Of a stretch of DNA of 5,033 bases, positions 1 through 5,033 are shown piece after piece. Numbering within the stretch: position 1 is the first letter of the stretch; every line of letters starts with the position of its first letter. Under the pieces are notes generated by a model. That model was given only the letters and a program-made list of their open reading frames with translations, was not told the origin of the DNA and did no database searches. The stretch lies in assembly GCA_946631805.1 (NCBI GenBank), contig CAMPAJ010000148.1:1-5033 (forward strand). The letters are read 5' to 3'. A program made the position numbers and the translations under genes. The DNA is from an uncultured Eggerthellaceae bacterium (GTDB lineage: Bacteria; Actinomycetota; Coriobacteriia; Coriobacteriales; Eggerthellaceae).

Positions 1-2
1 TG

Positions 3-530
3 GCCTTCCTCTTGCTCGAGAACAACATCGTGGCGACGGTGCTGTTTGCCATCACGGCGGCAACGGATTTCCTCGACGGGCAAATCGCTCGTCGAACCAA
101 TACCGTGTCGCGTCTTGGCCAGATTCTCGACCCCGCAGTGGATCGGATCCTCATGATATGCGGTGCAATTGGCCTGTTGGCCACGGGGCGTCTTCCCGTG
201 TGGATCGTCGCGGTCATACTTATCCGCGATGTATTTCTGCTGTTCGGAGGCTCGTACCTCTTACGAGAGCATGGGATTAGGGTTCCGGTAATCTATGCTG
301 GCAAATTCGCCACCACGTTCTTGTTCGTGGGATTGGCGGGCCTCATGCTCAACATGCCGCTCGTCCAGGGCATTGGGTGGTGCGATTTCGCATGGTTGCC
401 CGGTTTCAACGGCGAGCCGTGCTCATGGGGTATTTGGTCGGTTTACATCGGCTTGTGCCTTGGGGTGTTCACGACGGCTTACTATATTGTCATGGGAATT
501 ATCAAGCTTAAGAAAGCGAATGGTGACTAG
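3..530 (+). CDS. CDP-alcohol phosphatidyltransferase (PGP synthase or cardiolipin synthase type), 5' truncated
   Basis: An integral membrane enzyme that transfers a phosphatidyl group from CDP-diacylglycerol to an alcohol such as glycerol-3-phosphate or phosphatidylglycerol. The frame is open from base 3 and ends at TAG 528-530. The window cuts off the true start, probably by roughly 10-25 residues, since family members are usually about 180-200 residues. Counting the TTG at 12 as residue 1, the full family signature is present: D19, D22-G23, A26-R27, eight residues, G36, D40 and D44 (bases 66-143). These Asp residues bind metal and CDP in the family. Hydrophobic helices follow around residues 46-57, 61-82, 97-113 and 138-163, and the protein ends in a short Lys-rich cytoplasmic tail. 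The family is certain. The alcohol acceptor cannot be read from the motif, so pgsA and the cardiolipin-synthase type both remain possible. It is the first visible gene of a same-strand envelope cluster, with 5 bases to the next start. Confidence 0.9.
   Translation, partial: AFLLLENNIVATVLFAITAATDFLDGQIARRTNTVSRLGQILDPAVDRILMICGAIGLLATGRLPVWIVAVILIRDVFLLFGGSYLLREHGIRVPVIYAGKFATTFLFVGLAGLMLNMPLVQGIGWCDFAWLPGFNGEPCSWGIWSVYIGLCLGVFTTAYYIVMGIIKLKKANGD
66..143 (+). other. CDP-alcohol phosphotransferase active-site signature
   Basis: This stretch encodes the pattern D-x2-D-G-x2-A-R-x8-G-x3-D-x3-D with every conserved position filled. In this family the Asp residues bind the divalent metal and the CDP-linked donor, so the enzyme is predicted to be active despite being cut by the window edge. 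Confidence 0.9.
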
Positions 531-535
531 GCGAA

Positions 536-2809
536 GTGGCAGGCGATAGGCAAACATATCGCAAGAAGGCCGCACGGAGCGAAGCCTACAGGAGATCCGC
601 CAACGAGTCGAGGCGGAGCTCCCAGACGCGCTCTTCGTCGAGGTCTAACCAGCGTGCGCAATCAGGCGGAATAGCAGATTCTTTGCGGTCCATCTTCTCT
701 CGCGATAAGGCCGCTGCATCGCAAAGCGGTTCGCATCGCTCGAACGGCTCCAGGGCTTATGCCAAGAGCGCGGGCGCTGTGGATTCGTTCAGAACGCGCT
801 TCCTGTCGAGCAGGGTTGCCATGGCGATTGCCGCTGTGTTGGTCGTGCTGCTCGTCGTCGTGCTGTGGGACAACATTGCAAACTACGGCAAGGCATACGG
901 CAACGTCTCTGTCGCGGGCCAAAGCGTGGCGGGGATGAACGAAGAGCAAATACGCACGATGCTCGAGGACAAGTACGGAAACAAACTGTCGTCGAGCGAA
1001 GTGCGCATTTATGCGAGCGAGGATTCTAAAAGTCGCGAAGCGTCTGAACTGGGAAGGCGAGCGGATGTCGCGCAAGCCGAGCAAATCAGCGTCGAGGATG
1101 CCAAAGCGGCTGTCAAGTCTTGGGTGACGAGCGCAAGCGGCGTGAGGGCCCACATACCCTACGATGAGATTGCGGCGAAAGCCTTGGAGGCCGGCCGAAA
1201 CGGCGGGCCGCTTGAGCGCATGGCACTGTTCGTGGCGCCCGTCAACATCGAGTTCGAAATAGCTTACGACGACAAAGCCATCGAAGAGCTTGCGACCGCC
1301 ATCGACGCAACCGTCGGTCAGGAGCGCGTTGACGCGACCGTTACCATCGACGAGGGCATGGCGAGTGCGGTCAAGGGCACGGATGGCAAAATGGTCGACC
1401 GCAGCTGGCTGAAGGGAAAGCTGAGCGAAGCGTTCCTTTCGGGCGAGGAGCAGCCGACGTTCGTCGCGGAAGTGAGCGATGCACCGTCGCGTACTACGTA
1501 CGAGCAGGCTCAGGAAATGGCAACGGGCGTAAACCGGGCGATCAATTCCGAGCTCGAGTTCAAGTACCATACGCAAAGCTGGAAGGCCGATGCCGTCAGC
1601 ATAGGTGATTGGACGCGCGTCATGGTCGCCCAAGTTTCGGACGGGTACGAGCTGCGCGCGAGCCTGGATACCACCAAAGCGACGTCCGACCTCGTTAAGC
1701 ACCTGGACGCATCCATCAACAATACAAACGTCATCGTCGATTTCGAGAAAGCCGGCGACGATGTGATGGTTAAGACGTCGGGCAGCGGGATAATCCCCGA
1801 AGTCGGTCCCGCCGTTGCGCAGGCGAGCGAAGCCTTGTACGGTGCGAGCGGATTGGCATCGAGCTCGGGCGCAGCTGGTTCCGCCTCCATCGAAGTAGGG
1901 GAATCCAATGCCCCCGAGGAACTTACGTTCGATCAGGCCCTTGATCTTGGGATTATTACAGTAGTCGGAGAATACACGACCGAGTTTTCGAATTCCGAAG
2001 GTACCGAGAACCGCAACCACAACATAAAGCTCGCTGCCGACCTGCTCAACAATACCATCACCGATTCAAATGGCGGCACGTGGAGCTTCAACGAGCATTC
2101 CGGCGACACGAACCAGGACCCCCCGTTCTCATCTGCGGGTTCGATTGTGGACGGCGAATACGTGGACTCTATTGGCGGCGGGATCTGCCAGGTTGCCACA
2201 ACGGTGTTCAACGCGGTTTACGAATCCGGCCTGCCCATTGACGACAGGCACAACCATTCGCTGTTCATCGAGAGCTATCCGACGGGCCGCGACGCAGCCG
2301 TAAGCTATCCCGAAATGGACCTCGTGTGGTCTAACTCGCATACGAGCGATACGCTTCTGAAGCTCAACTATACCGATACAACGCTTACGGCAAAGCTGTA
2401 CAGCACGCCTATCGGATACAAGGTGTCCACCGAGGTCGGTGATTGGGAAGAGGGCGAAAAGTACAAGACCGATTTCGAGTACGACGAGGATCTTGCGGAA
2501 GGCGATTACTACCTCAAGACGACGGGTTCGGACGGAAGCCAGATCTCGGTTACGCGCACCGTTACCGACATGAACGGAAACGTGGTTAAAGAAGACCTGT
2601 TCACTTCGGTTTACACGCCCAAGAACGAGGTATATCTCGTCGGACCCGGTACCGACACCAGTGTCATAACCGAATCAAATTCCGAAGAGGGGAATACACG
2701 CGACGAAGAAGAGGACGAGGACTCGTCAGATGAAGAATCCGATGAATACTCCGATGAAGCCTCTGATGAAGATTACGACGCAGAATACTACGACGAAGAA
2801 GAGGTGTAG
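536..2809 (+). CDS. VanW family membrane-anchored protein with PG-binding-like repeats and acidic tail
   Basis: A 757-residue protein of the VanW family, named after an accessory gene of the vanB glycopeptide-resistance cluster; its biochemical role is not established. Order of parts: basic Ser/Arg-rich cytoplasmic arm (1-92), one membrane helix (about 94-111), and an outside region with two or three YoaR-like/PG_binding_4-like repeats (about 120-235, 238-316, 319-430). Then come a Gly/Ser/Ala-rich linker (about 437-459), the VanW domain (about 478-622, with GGGICQ at 547-552 and RHNHS at 571-575), a G5-like end (about 665-703) and an acidic tail (716-757). GTG 536 is the only start after the in-frame TGA at 524-526 that keeps the full arm. 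It has no good Shine-Dalgarno site, so translation is probably coupled to the upstream gene 5 bases away. The next gene, a carboxypeptidase, supports a cell-wall role. The family is sure; the exact function and the start are less so (internal GTG or ATG starts would shorten the arm). Confidence 0.93.
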   Translation: MAGDRQTYRKKAARSEAYRRSANESRRSSQTRSSSRSNQRAQSGGIADSLRSIFSRDKAAASQSGSHRSNGSRAYAKSAGAVDSFRTRFLSSRVAMAIAAVLVVLLVVVLWDNIANYGKAYGNVSVAGQSVAGMNEEQIRTMLEDKYGNKLSSSEVRIYASEDSKSREASELGRRADVAQAEQISVEDAKAAVKSWVTSASGVRAHIPYDEIAAKALEAGRNGGPLERMALFVAPVNIEFEIAYDDKAIEELATAIDATVGQERVDATVTIDEGMASAVKGTDGKMVDRSWLKGKLSEAFLSGEEQPTFVAEVSDAPSRTTYEQAQEMATGVNRAINSELEFKYHTQSWKADAVSIGDWTRVMVAQVSDGYELRASLDTTKATSDLVKHLDASINNTNVIVDFEKAGDDVMVKTSGSGIIPEVGPAVAQASEALYGASGLASSSGAAGSASIEVGESNAPEELTFDQALDLGIITVVGEYTTEFSNSEGTENRNHNIKLAADLLNNTITDSNGGTWSFNEHSGDTNQDPPFSSAGSIVDGEYVDSIGGGICQVATTVFNAVYESGLPIDDRHNHSLFIESYPTGRDAAVSYPEMDLVWSNSHTSDTLLKLNYTDTTLTAKLYSTPIGYKVSTEVGDWEEGEKYKTDFEYDEDLAEGDYYLKTTGSDGSQISVTRTVTDMNGNVVKEDLFTSVYTPKNEVYLVGPGTDTSVITESNSEEGNTRDEEEDEDSSDEESDEYSDEASDEDYDAEYYDEEEV
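815..868 (+). other. Single transmembrane helix of the VanW protein
   Basis: Residues 94-111 are almost all Val, Leu, Ala, Ile and Met, with Arg93 just before and Trp111-Asp112 just after. The many positive charges on the N-terminal side predict that the arm stays in the cytoplasm and the remaining approximately 645 residues are outside. No signal-peptidase site is evident, so it should act as an uncleaved anchor. Confidence 0.85.
1967..2401 (+). other. VanW domain
   Basis: Residues about 478-622 follow the VanW pattern in order: a G-x-Y-T-T-x-F opening, N-H-N-I, A-A-D-L-L-N, W-S-F-N-E (516-520), the near-invariant G-G-G-I-C-Q (547-552) with the protein's only cysteine (C551), F-N-A-V-Y-E-S-G-L, R-H-N-H-S (571-575), then YPTGRDAAVSYPEMDL and a closing strand. 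The length is normal and no conserved block is missing. Confidence 0.9.
2701..2714. repeat. 14-bp direct repeat, copy 1
   Basis: The sequence CGACGAAGAAGAGG occurs here and again, identical, at 2791-2804, bracketing the SDE repeats. Both copies encode Asp-Glu-Glu-Glu in the acidic tail, so protein-level repetition may explain them. Confidence 0.8.
2726..2773 (+). repeat. Four tandem 12-bp units encoding S-D-E-x
   Basis: Residues 731-746 read SDEE, SDEY, SDEA, SDED. At DNA level each unit is a Ser codon (TCA, TCC, TCC or TCT), then GAT GAA, then a variable codon. The Asp and Glu codons are identical in all four units while the Ser codon varies, which suggests an older tandem expansion that has since drifted. 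Confidence 0.85.
2791..2804. repeat. 14-bp direct repeat, copy 2, containing the next gene's ribosome binding site
   Basis: Identical to 2701-2714. In this copy the end GAAGAGG runs into TG and forms the likely Shine-Dalgarno sequence of the carboxypeptidase gene, so the acidic tail codons double as a translation signal. Confidence 0.75.
2796..2806 (+). promoter_or_regulatory. Ribosome binding site of the carboxypeptidase gene
   Basis: AAGAAGAGGTG lies 6 bases before GTG 2813 and is close to the consensus AAGGAGGTG. The next in-frame candidate, ATG 2822, would sit 15 bases away, so the spacing favours the GTG. The site lies inside the last codons of the VanW gene, consistent with translational coupling. 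Confidence 0.7.
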
Positions 2810-2812
2810 AGC

Positions 2813-4237
2813 GTGGGGTTCATGAAGAGCGATGCTGTTCGGGCTACGCGCTTTGCACATAAGGGTTTCGCAATCGCATTCCTCGCATGTGTAGCTGCAA
2901 TCTTTTTGCTCTTGTCCCTAACCAACGAGCAAGCCTTCGCAGAGGTGCGAAAGGCCGACGTCATATCGGGTTTGACCGTCGAGCAGCGGGACATCCCCGT
3001 TGCCGAATGCCCTTCGGTCGATGCGGAGTATGCCGTGCTCGCAAACTCGGACGGCACGATCCTGTTCGACCGCAATGCGCAATCGCCGTCTCATATCGCA
3101 TCGATAACGAAGGTCATGACGGCGATCGTCGCGCTGGATCATGCAAAAGAAGGCACCAAGGTCACGGTAAGCGAAGCGGCTGCAACCATCGGCGAATCGA
3201 GCGCTAACCTCATGGAGGGAGATGAGCTCGACTTCGAAGCCGCGCTCAAGGCGCTGCTCGTTCCTTCCGGCAACGACGCCGCACTTGCCCTTGCCGAAAC
3301 GGTGGGGGCCCAAATCGCAGCGGAAGGCTCTGCTTCAAGCAGCGATCCGGTTGCCGCTTTCGTGCAAGCGATGAACGACAAGGCAGCGGAACTCGGGTGC
3401 GCCGACACGGTCTACGAGAACCCCCATGGCCTTGATGACGGCGAATATGCGGGGAACCTTCACAGCACCGCCGCCGACCAGGCGAAGGTTGCGCAGTGCG
3501 CCATGAGCTACGACACCATCCGCTCAATCGTGGGCGGCGGTTCCACGACGATCGACGTTACGCGCGACGGAAAGACTCAGAAGGTGGAGCTCGAATCGAC
3601 CGACGAACTGCTCGATATGTACGACTATGCCATCGGCGTGAAAACCGGCGTAACCGATTTGGCCGGACCATCGTTCATGGGCGCCGCGAACAAAGACGGG
3701 CGCGAGCTCTACGCAGTCGTGCTTGGCTCGACGGACGAGTACCAACGATTTCAGGATACGAAGAACTTGTTCGAGTGGGCGTACGACCACGTTCACGATT
3801 TGCAGCTCGCCAATTCGGATGTAACTACGACGATGACGGTCGGGGAGCAGACGGATGAAGTGCCGGTAGTCGCCGCTGCATCGCTTGCCGATTGGATCGA
3901 CAAGACCGTTCCTGCGACCCTTGCAGACCCGGAAGCTTCCATTTCGGTCTTCGACCTCGAGGGAAACGTGAGCCAATCGGTCACGTTCGAGGAACTGTAC
4001 GGCACCGTGCATGCCGGCGACAAGGTCGGCTCCATCGTCTTCAAGCAACGCAACCAAGTCGTTGCTGAACAGGATCTCGTGGCATGCGAAACCGTTGAGG
4101 CGCCTAACCCGATCGAGGCCATTCAAATCTGGTGGGAGCGTCTCGTCGGCGGTTTGAACGGTGCGCCTTCACAAGCCGATTCAATCGTCTACAATGTAAT
4201 GCCGATACTATCGAGCAACGTTTCAAACGCGGCTTAA
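2813..4237 (+). CDS. Exported D-alanyl-D-alanine carboxypeptidase, serine peptidase family S11 (low-molecular-weight PBP)
   Basis: Removes the terminal D-Ala from peptidoglycan pentapeptides outside the membrane and so limits cross-linking; penicillin-sensitive in this family. A signal peptide is clear: basic start, hydrophobic core about residues 18-35, and Ala-Phe-Ala at 41-43 as the probable cleavage site. Catalytic motifs are complete: S97-I-T-K100 (nucleophile and general base), S152-G-N154 and K277-T-G279. The family blocks NPHGLDD (203-209) and LHSTAAD (216-222) are also present. After the catalytic domain comes a beta-rich PBP5_C-like region (about 330-428), then an amphipathic stretch with paired Trp (about 433-448) that resembles the membrane-binding helix of such enzymes, and a 26-residue tail. 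At 474 residues the length is within the family range, slightly long. GTG 2813 is chosen by its ribosome binding site; ATG 2822 would remove only three residues. It starts 3 bases after the VanW gene, so the two are surely co-transcribed. Confidence 0.95.
   Translation: MGFMKSDAVRATRFAHKGFAIAFLACVAAIFLLLSLTNEQAFAEVRKADVISGLTVEQRDIPVAECPSVDAEYAVLANSDGTILFDRNAQSPSHIASITKVMTAIVALDHAKEGTKVTVSEAAATIGESSANLMEGDELDFEAALKALLVPSGNDAALALAETVGAQIAAEGSASSSDPVAAFVQAMNDKAAELGCADTVYENPHGLDDGEYAGNLHSTAADQAKVAQCAMSYDTIRSIVGGGSTTIDVTRDGKTQKVELESTDELLDMYDYAIGVKTGVTDLAGPSFMGAANKDGRELYAVVLGSTDEYQRFQDTKNLFEWAYDHVHDLQLANSDVTTTMTVGEQTDEVPVVAAASLADWIDKTVPATLADPEASISVFDLEGNVSQSVTFEELYGTVHAGDKVGSIVFKQRNQVVAEQDLVACETVEAPNPIEAIQIWWERLVGGLNGAPSQADSIVYNVMPILSSNVSNAA
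3101..3112 (+). other. SxxK active-site motif of the carboxypeptidase
   Basis: Encodes Ser97-Ile-Thr-Lys100. Ser97 is the predicted acyl-enzyme nucleophile and Lys100 the base. Together with SGN at 3266-3274 and KTG at 3641-3649 it completes the penicillin-recognising active site, so the enzyme should be catalytically competent. Confidence 0.93.
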
Positions 4238-4239
4238 CC

Positions 4240-4275
4240 ATGGCGCAACGTGAAAGCTTAGGTGATGTCGAATGA
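4240..4275 (+). other. Possible 11-codon minicistron overlapping the FHA gene start
   Basis: ATG 4240 begins an open frame of 11 codons (MAQRESLGDVE) that ends at TGA 4273-4275. The stop shares ATGA (4272-4275) with the ATG of the FHA gene, the classical overlap of translationally coupled genes. The ATG lies 2 bases after the carboxypeptidase stop and has no good Shine-Dalgarno site, so it may be chance, or may keep terminating ribosomes moving to the next gene. The frame differs from both neighbours and could also be entered at GTG 4132 inside the carboxypeptidase gene. A real peptide is not shown. Confidence 0.25.
4260..4266 (+). promoter_or_regulatory. Ribosome binding site of the zinc-ribbon/FHA gene
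   Basis: AGGTGAT is an exact match to the end of the consensus AAGGAGGTGATC and lies 5 bases before ATG 4272. It supports this ATG over ATG 4265, which opens a frame that soon stops. It is the best ribosome binding site in the window. Confidence 0.75.
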
Positions 4276-4706
4276 CCAACATATGTCCCATATGTAACGG
4301 CGAAATCCAAGAGGGGGCTTCGGCATGCCCCCAGTGCGGATTCAAGCTCCTCGGGTCAACGCAGAGTTTCCAGCCTGTGAAGCTCGACGCATCCGAACAG
4401 AAATCCGTGCAAAACGAGAGCAAATCGCATGTGCTCAAGGTCGTGCGAGGTCCTCAGACGGGAGCCGAAATGACGCTCAGCGCGGGTACGGTCACGCTCG
4501 GGCGCGACCCGCAGTGCGATATCCTCTTGAACGATATGACTGTCTCGCGTATGCACGCCACGCTTGAGATTTCGGCTAAGGGATGCGTGATCCGCGACGA
4601 GAACTCGTTCAACGGGGTGTGGGTTAACGATCGGATGGTAGATGCGTGCCTGTTGCGTTCGGGAGACGTAATACAGCTCGGCGCATTCTGCCTCGTTTAC
4701 AAGTAG
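4272..4706 (+). CDS. Small zinc-ribbon plus FHA domain protein
   Basis: A 144-residue, probably cytoplasmic protein with no signal peptide or membrane helix. Residues 5-22 hold a CPIC...CPQC zinc ribbon (C5, C8, C19, C22). A polar Gln/Ser/Lys-rich linker spans about 29-52, and an FHA domain fills about 53-144. The FHA domain has the residues that in known structures contact phosphothreonine: G77-R78, S92-x2-H95, and N114-G115, followed by the usual VN turn (118-119) and L-x-x-G-D (128-132). It is therefore expected to bind phosphothreonine peptides, made by Ser/Thr kinases of the PknB type in Gram-positive bacteria. An upstream in-frame TGA at 4263 makes ATG 4272 the first possible start. It lies 34 bases after the carboxypeptidase gene on the same strand, which suggests a signalling link to cell-wall work; no partner is visible. 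Extra cysteines (82, 105, 126, 140) in the FHA part have no known role. The domains are sure; the physiological role is unknown. Confidence 0.92.
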   Translation: MTNICPICNGEIQEGASACPQCGFKLLGSTQSFQPVKLDASEQKSVQNESKSHVLKVVRGPQTGAEMTLSAGTVTLGRDPQCDILLNDMTVSRMHATLEISAKGCVIRDENSFNGVWVNDRMVDACLLRSGDVIQLGAFCLVYK

Positions 4707-4716
4707 GGGTAATCAA

Positions 4717-4747
4717 GACCCTTGGCAAATCCCAGATGCCAAGGGTC
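4717..4747 (+). terminator. Perfect 11-bp hairpin after the FHA gene, probable terminator
   Basis: GACCCTTGGCA (4717-4727) and TGCCAAGGGTC (4737-4747) are exact reverse complements around a 9-base loop. The hairpin starts 10 bases after the FHA stop and 28 bases before iorA. The following GTTCTGT is only a partial T tract, so termination may be incomplete and some transcripts may run into iorA. A role as mRNA stabiliser or leader hairpin is also possible. Confidence 0.6.
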
Positions 4748-4764
4748 GTTCTGTAAAGAGATAT

Positions 4765-4770
4765 GGGGGA
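4765..4770 (+). promoter_or_regulatory. Ribosome binding site of iorA
   Basis: GGGGGA lies 5 bases before ATG 4776, a purine-rich Shine-Dalgarno-like site that supports this start over the in-frame ATG at 4785. Confidence 0.6.
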
Positions 4771-4775
4771 TCCAC

Positions 4776-5033
4776 ATGCAATTGATGAGCGGTAACGAAG
4801 CGATTGCTCGTGGTGCGTGGGAGGCCGGAGCGAGCATCGGCGTCGCATATCCGGGCACTCCTTCGACCGAGACGATGGAATCGTTTGCCACGTACGATGG
4901 CGTGTATGCAGAATGGTGCACGAACGAGAAAGTTGCCGTGGAAGTTGGCGTCGGTGCATCTGCAGCAGGTGCGCGCGTCCTCTCCACGATGAAGCATGTT
5001 GGCGTGAACGTCGCGGCGGATCCTCTTTTCACG
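4776..5033 (+). CDS. iorA: Indolepyruvate:ferredoxin oxidoreductase, alpha subunit, 3' truncated
   Basis: The frame is open to the right edge of the window; 86 residues are visible of a protein usually about 600 long. The product, with IorB, oxidatively decarboxylates aryl-pyruvates from aromatic amino acids to acyl-CoA, using thiamine diphosphate and passing electrons to ferredoxin in the cytoplasm. The N terminus is diagnostic: SGNEAIARGAWEAG (5-18), the YPGTPSTE block (25-32), a WCTNEKVAVEVGVGAS stretch (47-62) whose Glu residues are probable cofactor contacts, and STMKHVGVNVAADPLFT at the edge. This matches the pyrimidine-binding domain of the family. The iron-sulfur motifs expected near the C terminus lie outside the window. 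The gene is separated from the envelope cluster by a hairpin and differs in function, so it is probably its own unit, with iorB expected downstream. Confidence 0.93.
   Translation, partial: MQLMSGNEAIARGAWEAGASIGVAYPGTPSTETMESFATYDGVYAEWCTNEKVAVEVGVGASAAGARVLSTMKHVGVNVAADPLFT

Larger units (their letters stand above)
2681..2806 (+). other. Acidic low-complexity C-terminal tail of the VanW protein
   Basis: Residues 716-757 are dominated by Asp and Glu, with interspersed Ser and Tyr and a single basic residue (R722). The tail is predicted to be disordered and exposed outside the membrane. The strong negative charge could bind cations or basic wall proteins; that is inference. It follows directly on the G5-like end and contains the SDE repeats annotated separately. 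Confidence 0.85.

Noticed and set aside
662..2020. 452-codon open frame on the - strand inside the VanW gene
   Set aside because: Its translation is rich in Arg, His and Cys without any recognisable motif, and it lies fully opposite a gene with clear domains. It is a shadow of the codon pattern on the + strand.
536..2809. Glycopeptide (vancomycin) resistance cluster
   Set aside because: Only a VanW-type protein is present. No vanH, vanA/B-type ligase, vanX or two-component regulators are in the window, and VanW proteins are common in non-resistant bacteria.
3524..4126. 200-codon - strand open frame opposite the carboxypeptidase gene
   Set aside because: It has no motif and Arg/His-rich composition, and the + strand carries the complete catalytic motifs of an S11 enzyme over the same region.
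4280..4294. Two CATATG palindromes 3 bases apart at the start of the FHA gene
   Set aside because: They arise from the repeated Ile-Cys codons ATA TGT of the zinc ribbon, so coding explains them better than an operator does.
4722..4757. Possible sigma-70 promoter for iorA (TTGGCA at 4722 and TGTAAA at 4752)
   Set aside because: The spacer is 24 bases, far from 16-18, and the first box lies inside the hairpin stem. No other pair fits.
4697..5032. 111-codon - strand open frames at the right end
   Set aside because: The + strand encodes an unmistakable IorA N terminus here, and the - strand frames show no family signature and cross the hairpin.

Overview
This window looks like chromosomal DNA from a moderately GC-rich Gram-positive anaerobe. 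The best guess is a member of the class Coriobacteriia (Eggerthella/Slackia-type Actinomycetota). That guess rests on the gene content (an actinobacterial-style CDP-alcohol phosphatidyltransferase, a long VanW protein, an S11 carboxypeptidase, a zinc-ribbon/FHA protein and the fermentative enzyme gene iorA), on the use of GTG starts, and on remembered gene order. No marker gene proves it.

All five genes lie on the + strand and are tightly packed. From 3 to 530 is the 3' part of a membrane phospholipid synthase whose first residues lie outside the window. Five bases later begins a 757-residue membrane-anchored VanW protein (536-2809) with a basic Ser/Arg-rich cytoplasmic arm, one membrane helix, extracytoplasmic PG-binding-like repeats, a VanW domain and a very acidic repetitive tail. 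Three bases later starts an exported D-Ala-D-Ala carboxypeptidase (2813-4237) with all three catalytic motifs. After a 34-base gap that contains an 11-codon open frame comes a 144-residue zinc-ribbon plus FHA protein (4272-4706). A perfect 11-bp hairpin (4717-4747) then separates this group from iorA (4776 to the right edge, truncated), the alpha subunit of indolepyruvate:ferredoxin oxidoreductase.

The first four genes read as one cell-envelope transcription unit: lipid head-group synthesis, a wall-associated VanW protein, peptidoglycan trimming, and a small phosphothreonine-reader-type protein that may link the unit to Ser/Thr kinase signalling. The last gene belongs to aromatic amino-acid/2-oxo-acid fermentation and is probably a separate unit or partly read through.

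There is no RNA gene, mobile element, CRISPR array or attachment site that I can support. No gap exceeds 300 bases; the longest (4707-4775) holds only the hairpin and the iorA ribosome binding site. Most of the region is ordinary. The least ordinary points are the charge-polarised VanW protein with its SDE repeats, the zinc-ribbon/FHA protein inside an envelope cluster, and the small open frame that overlaps the FHA start.
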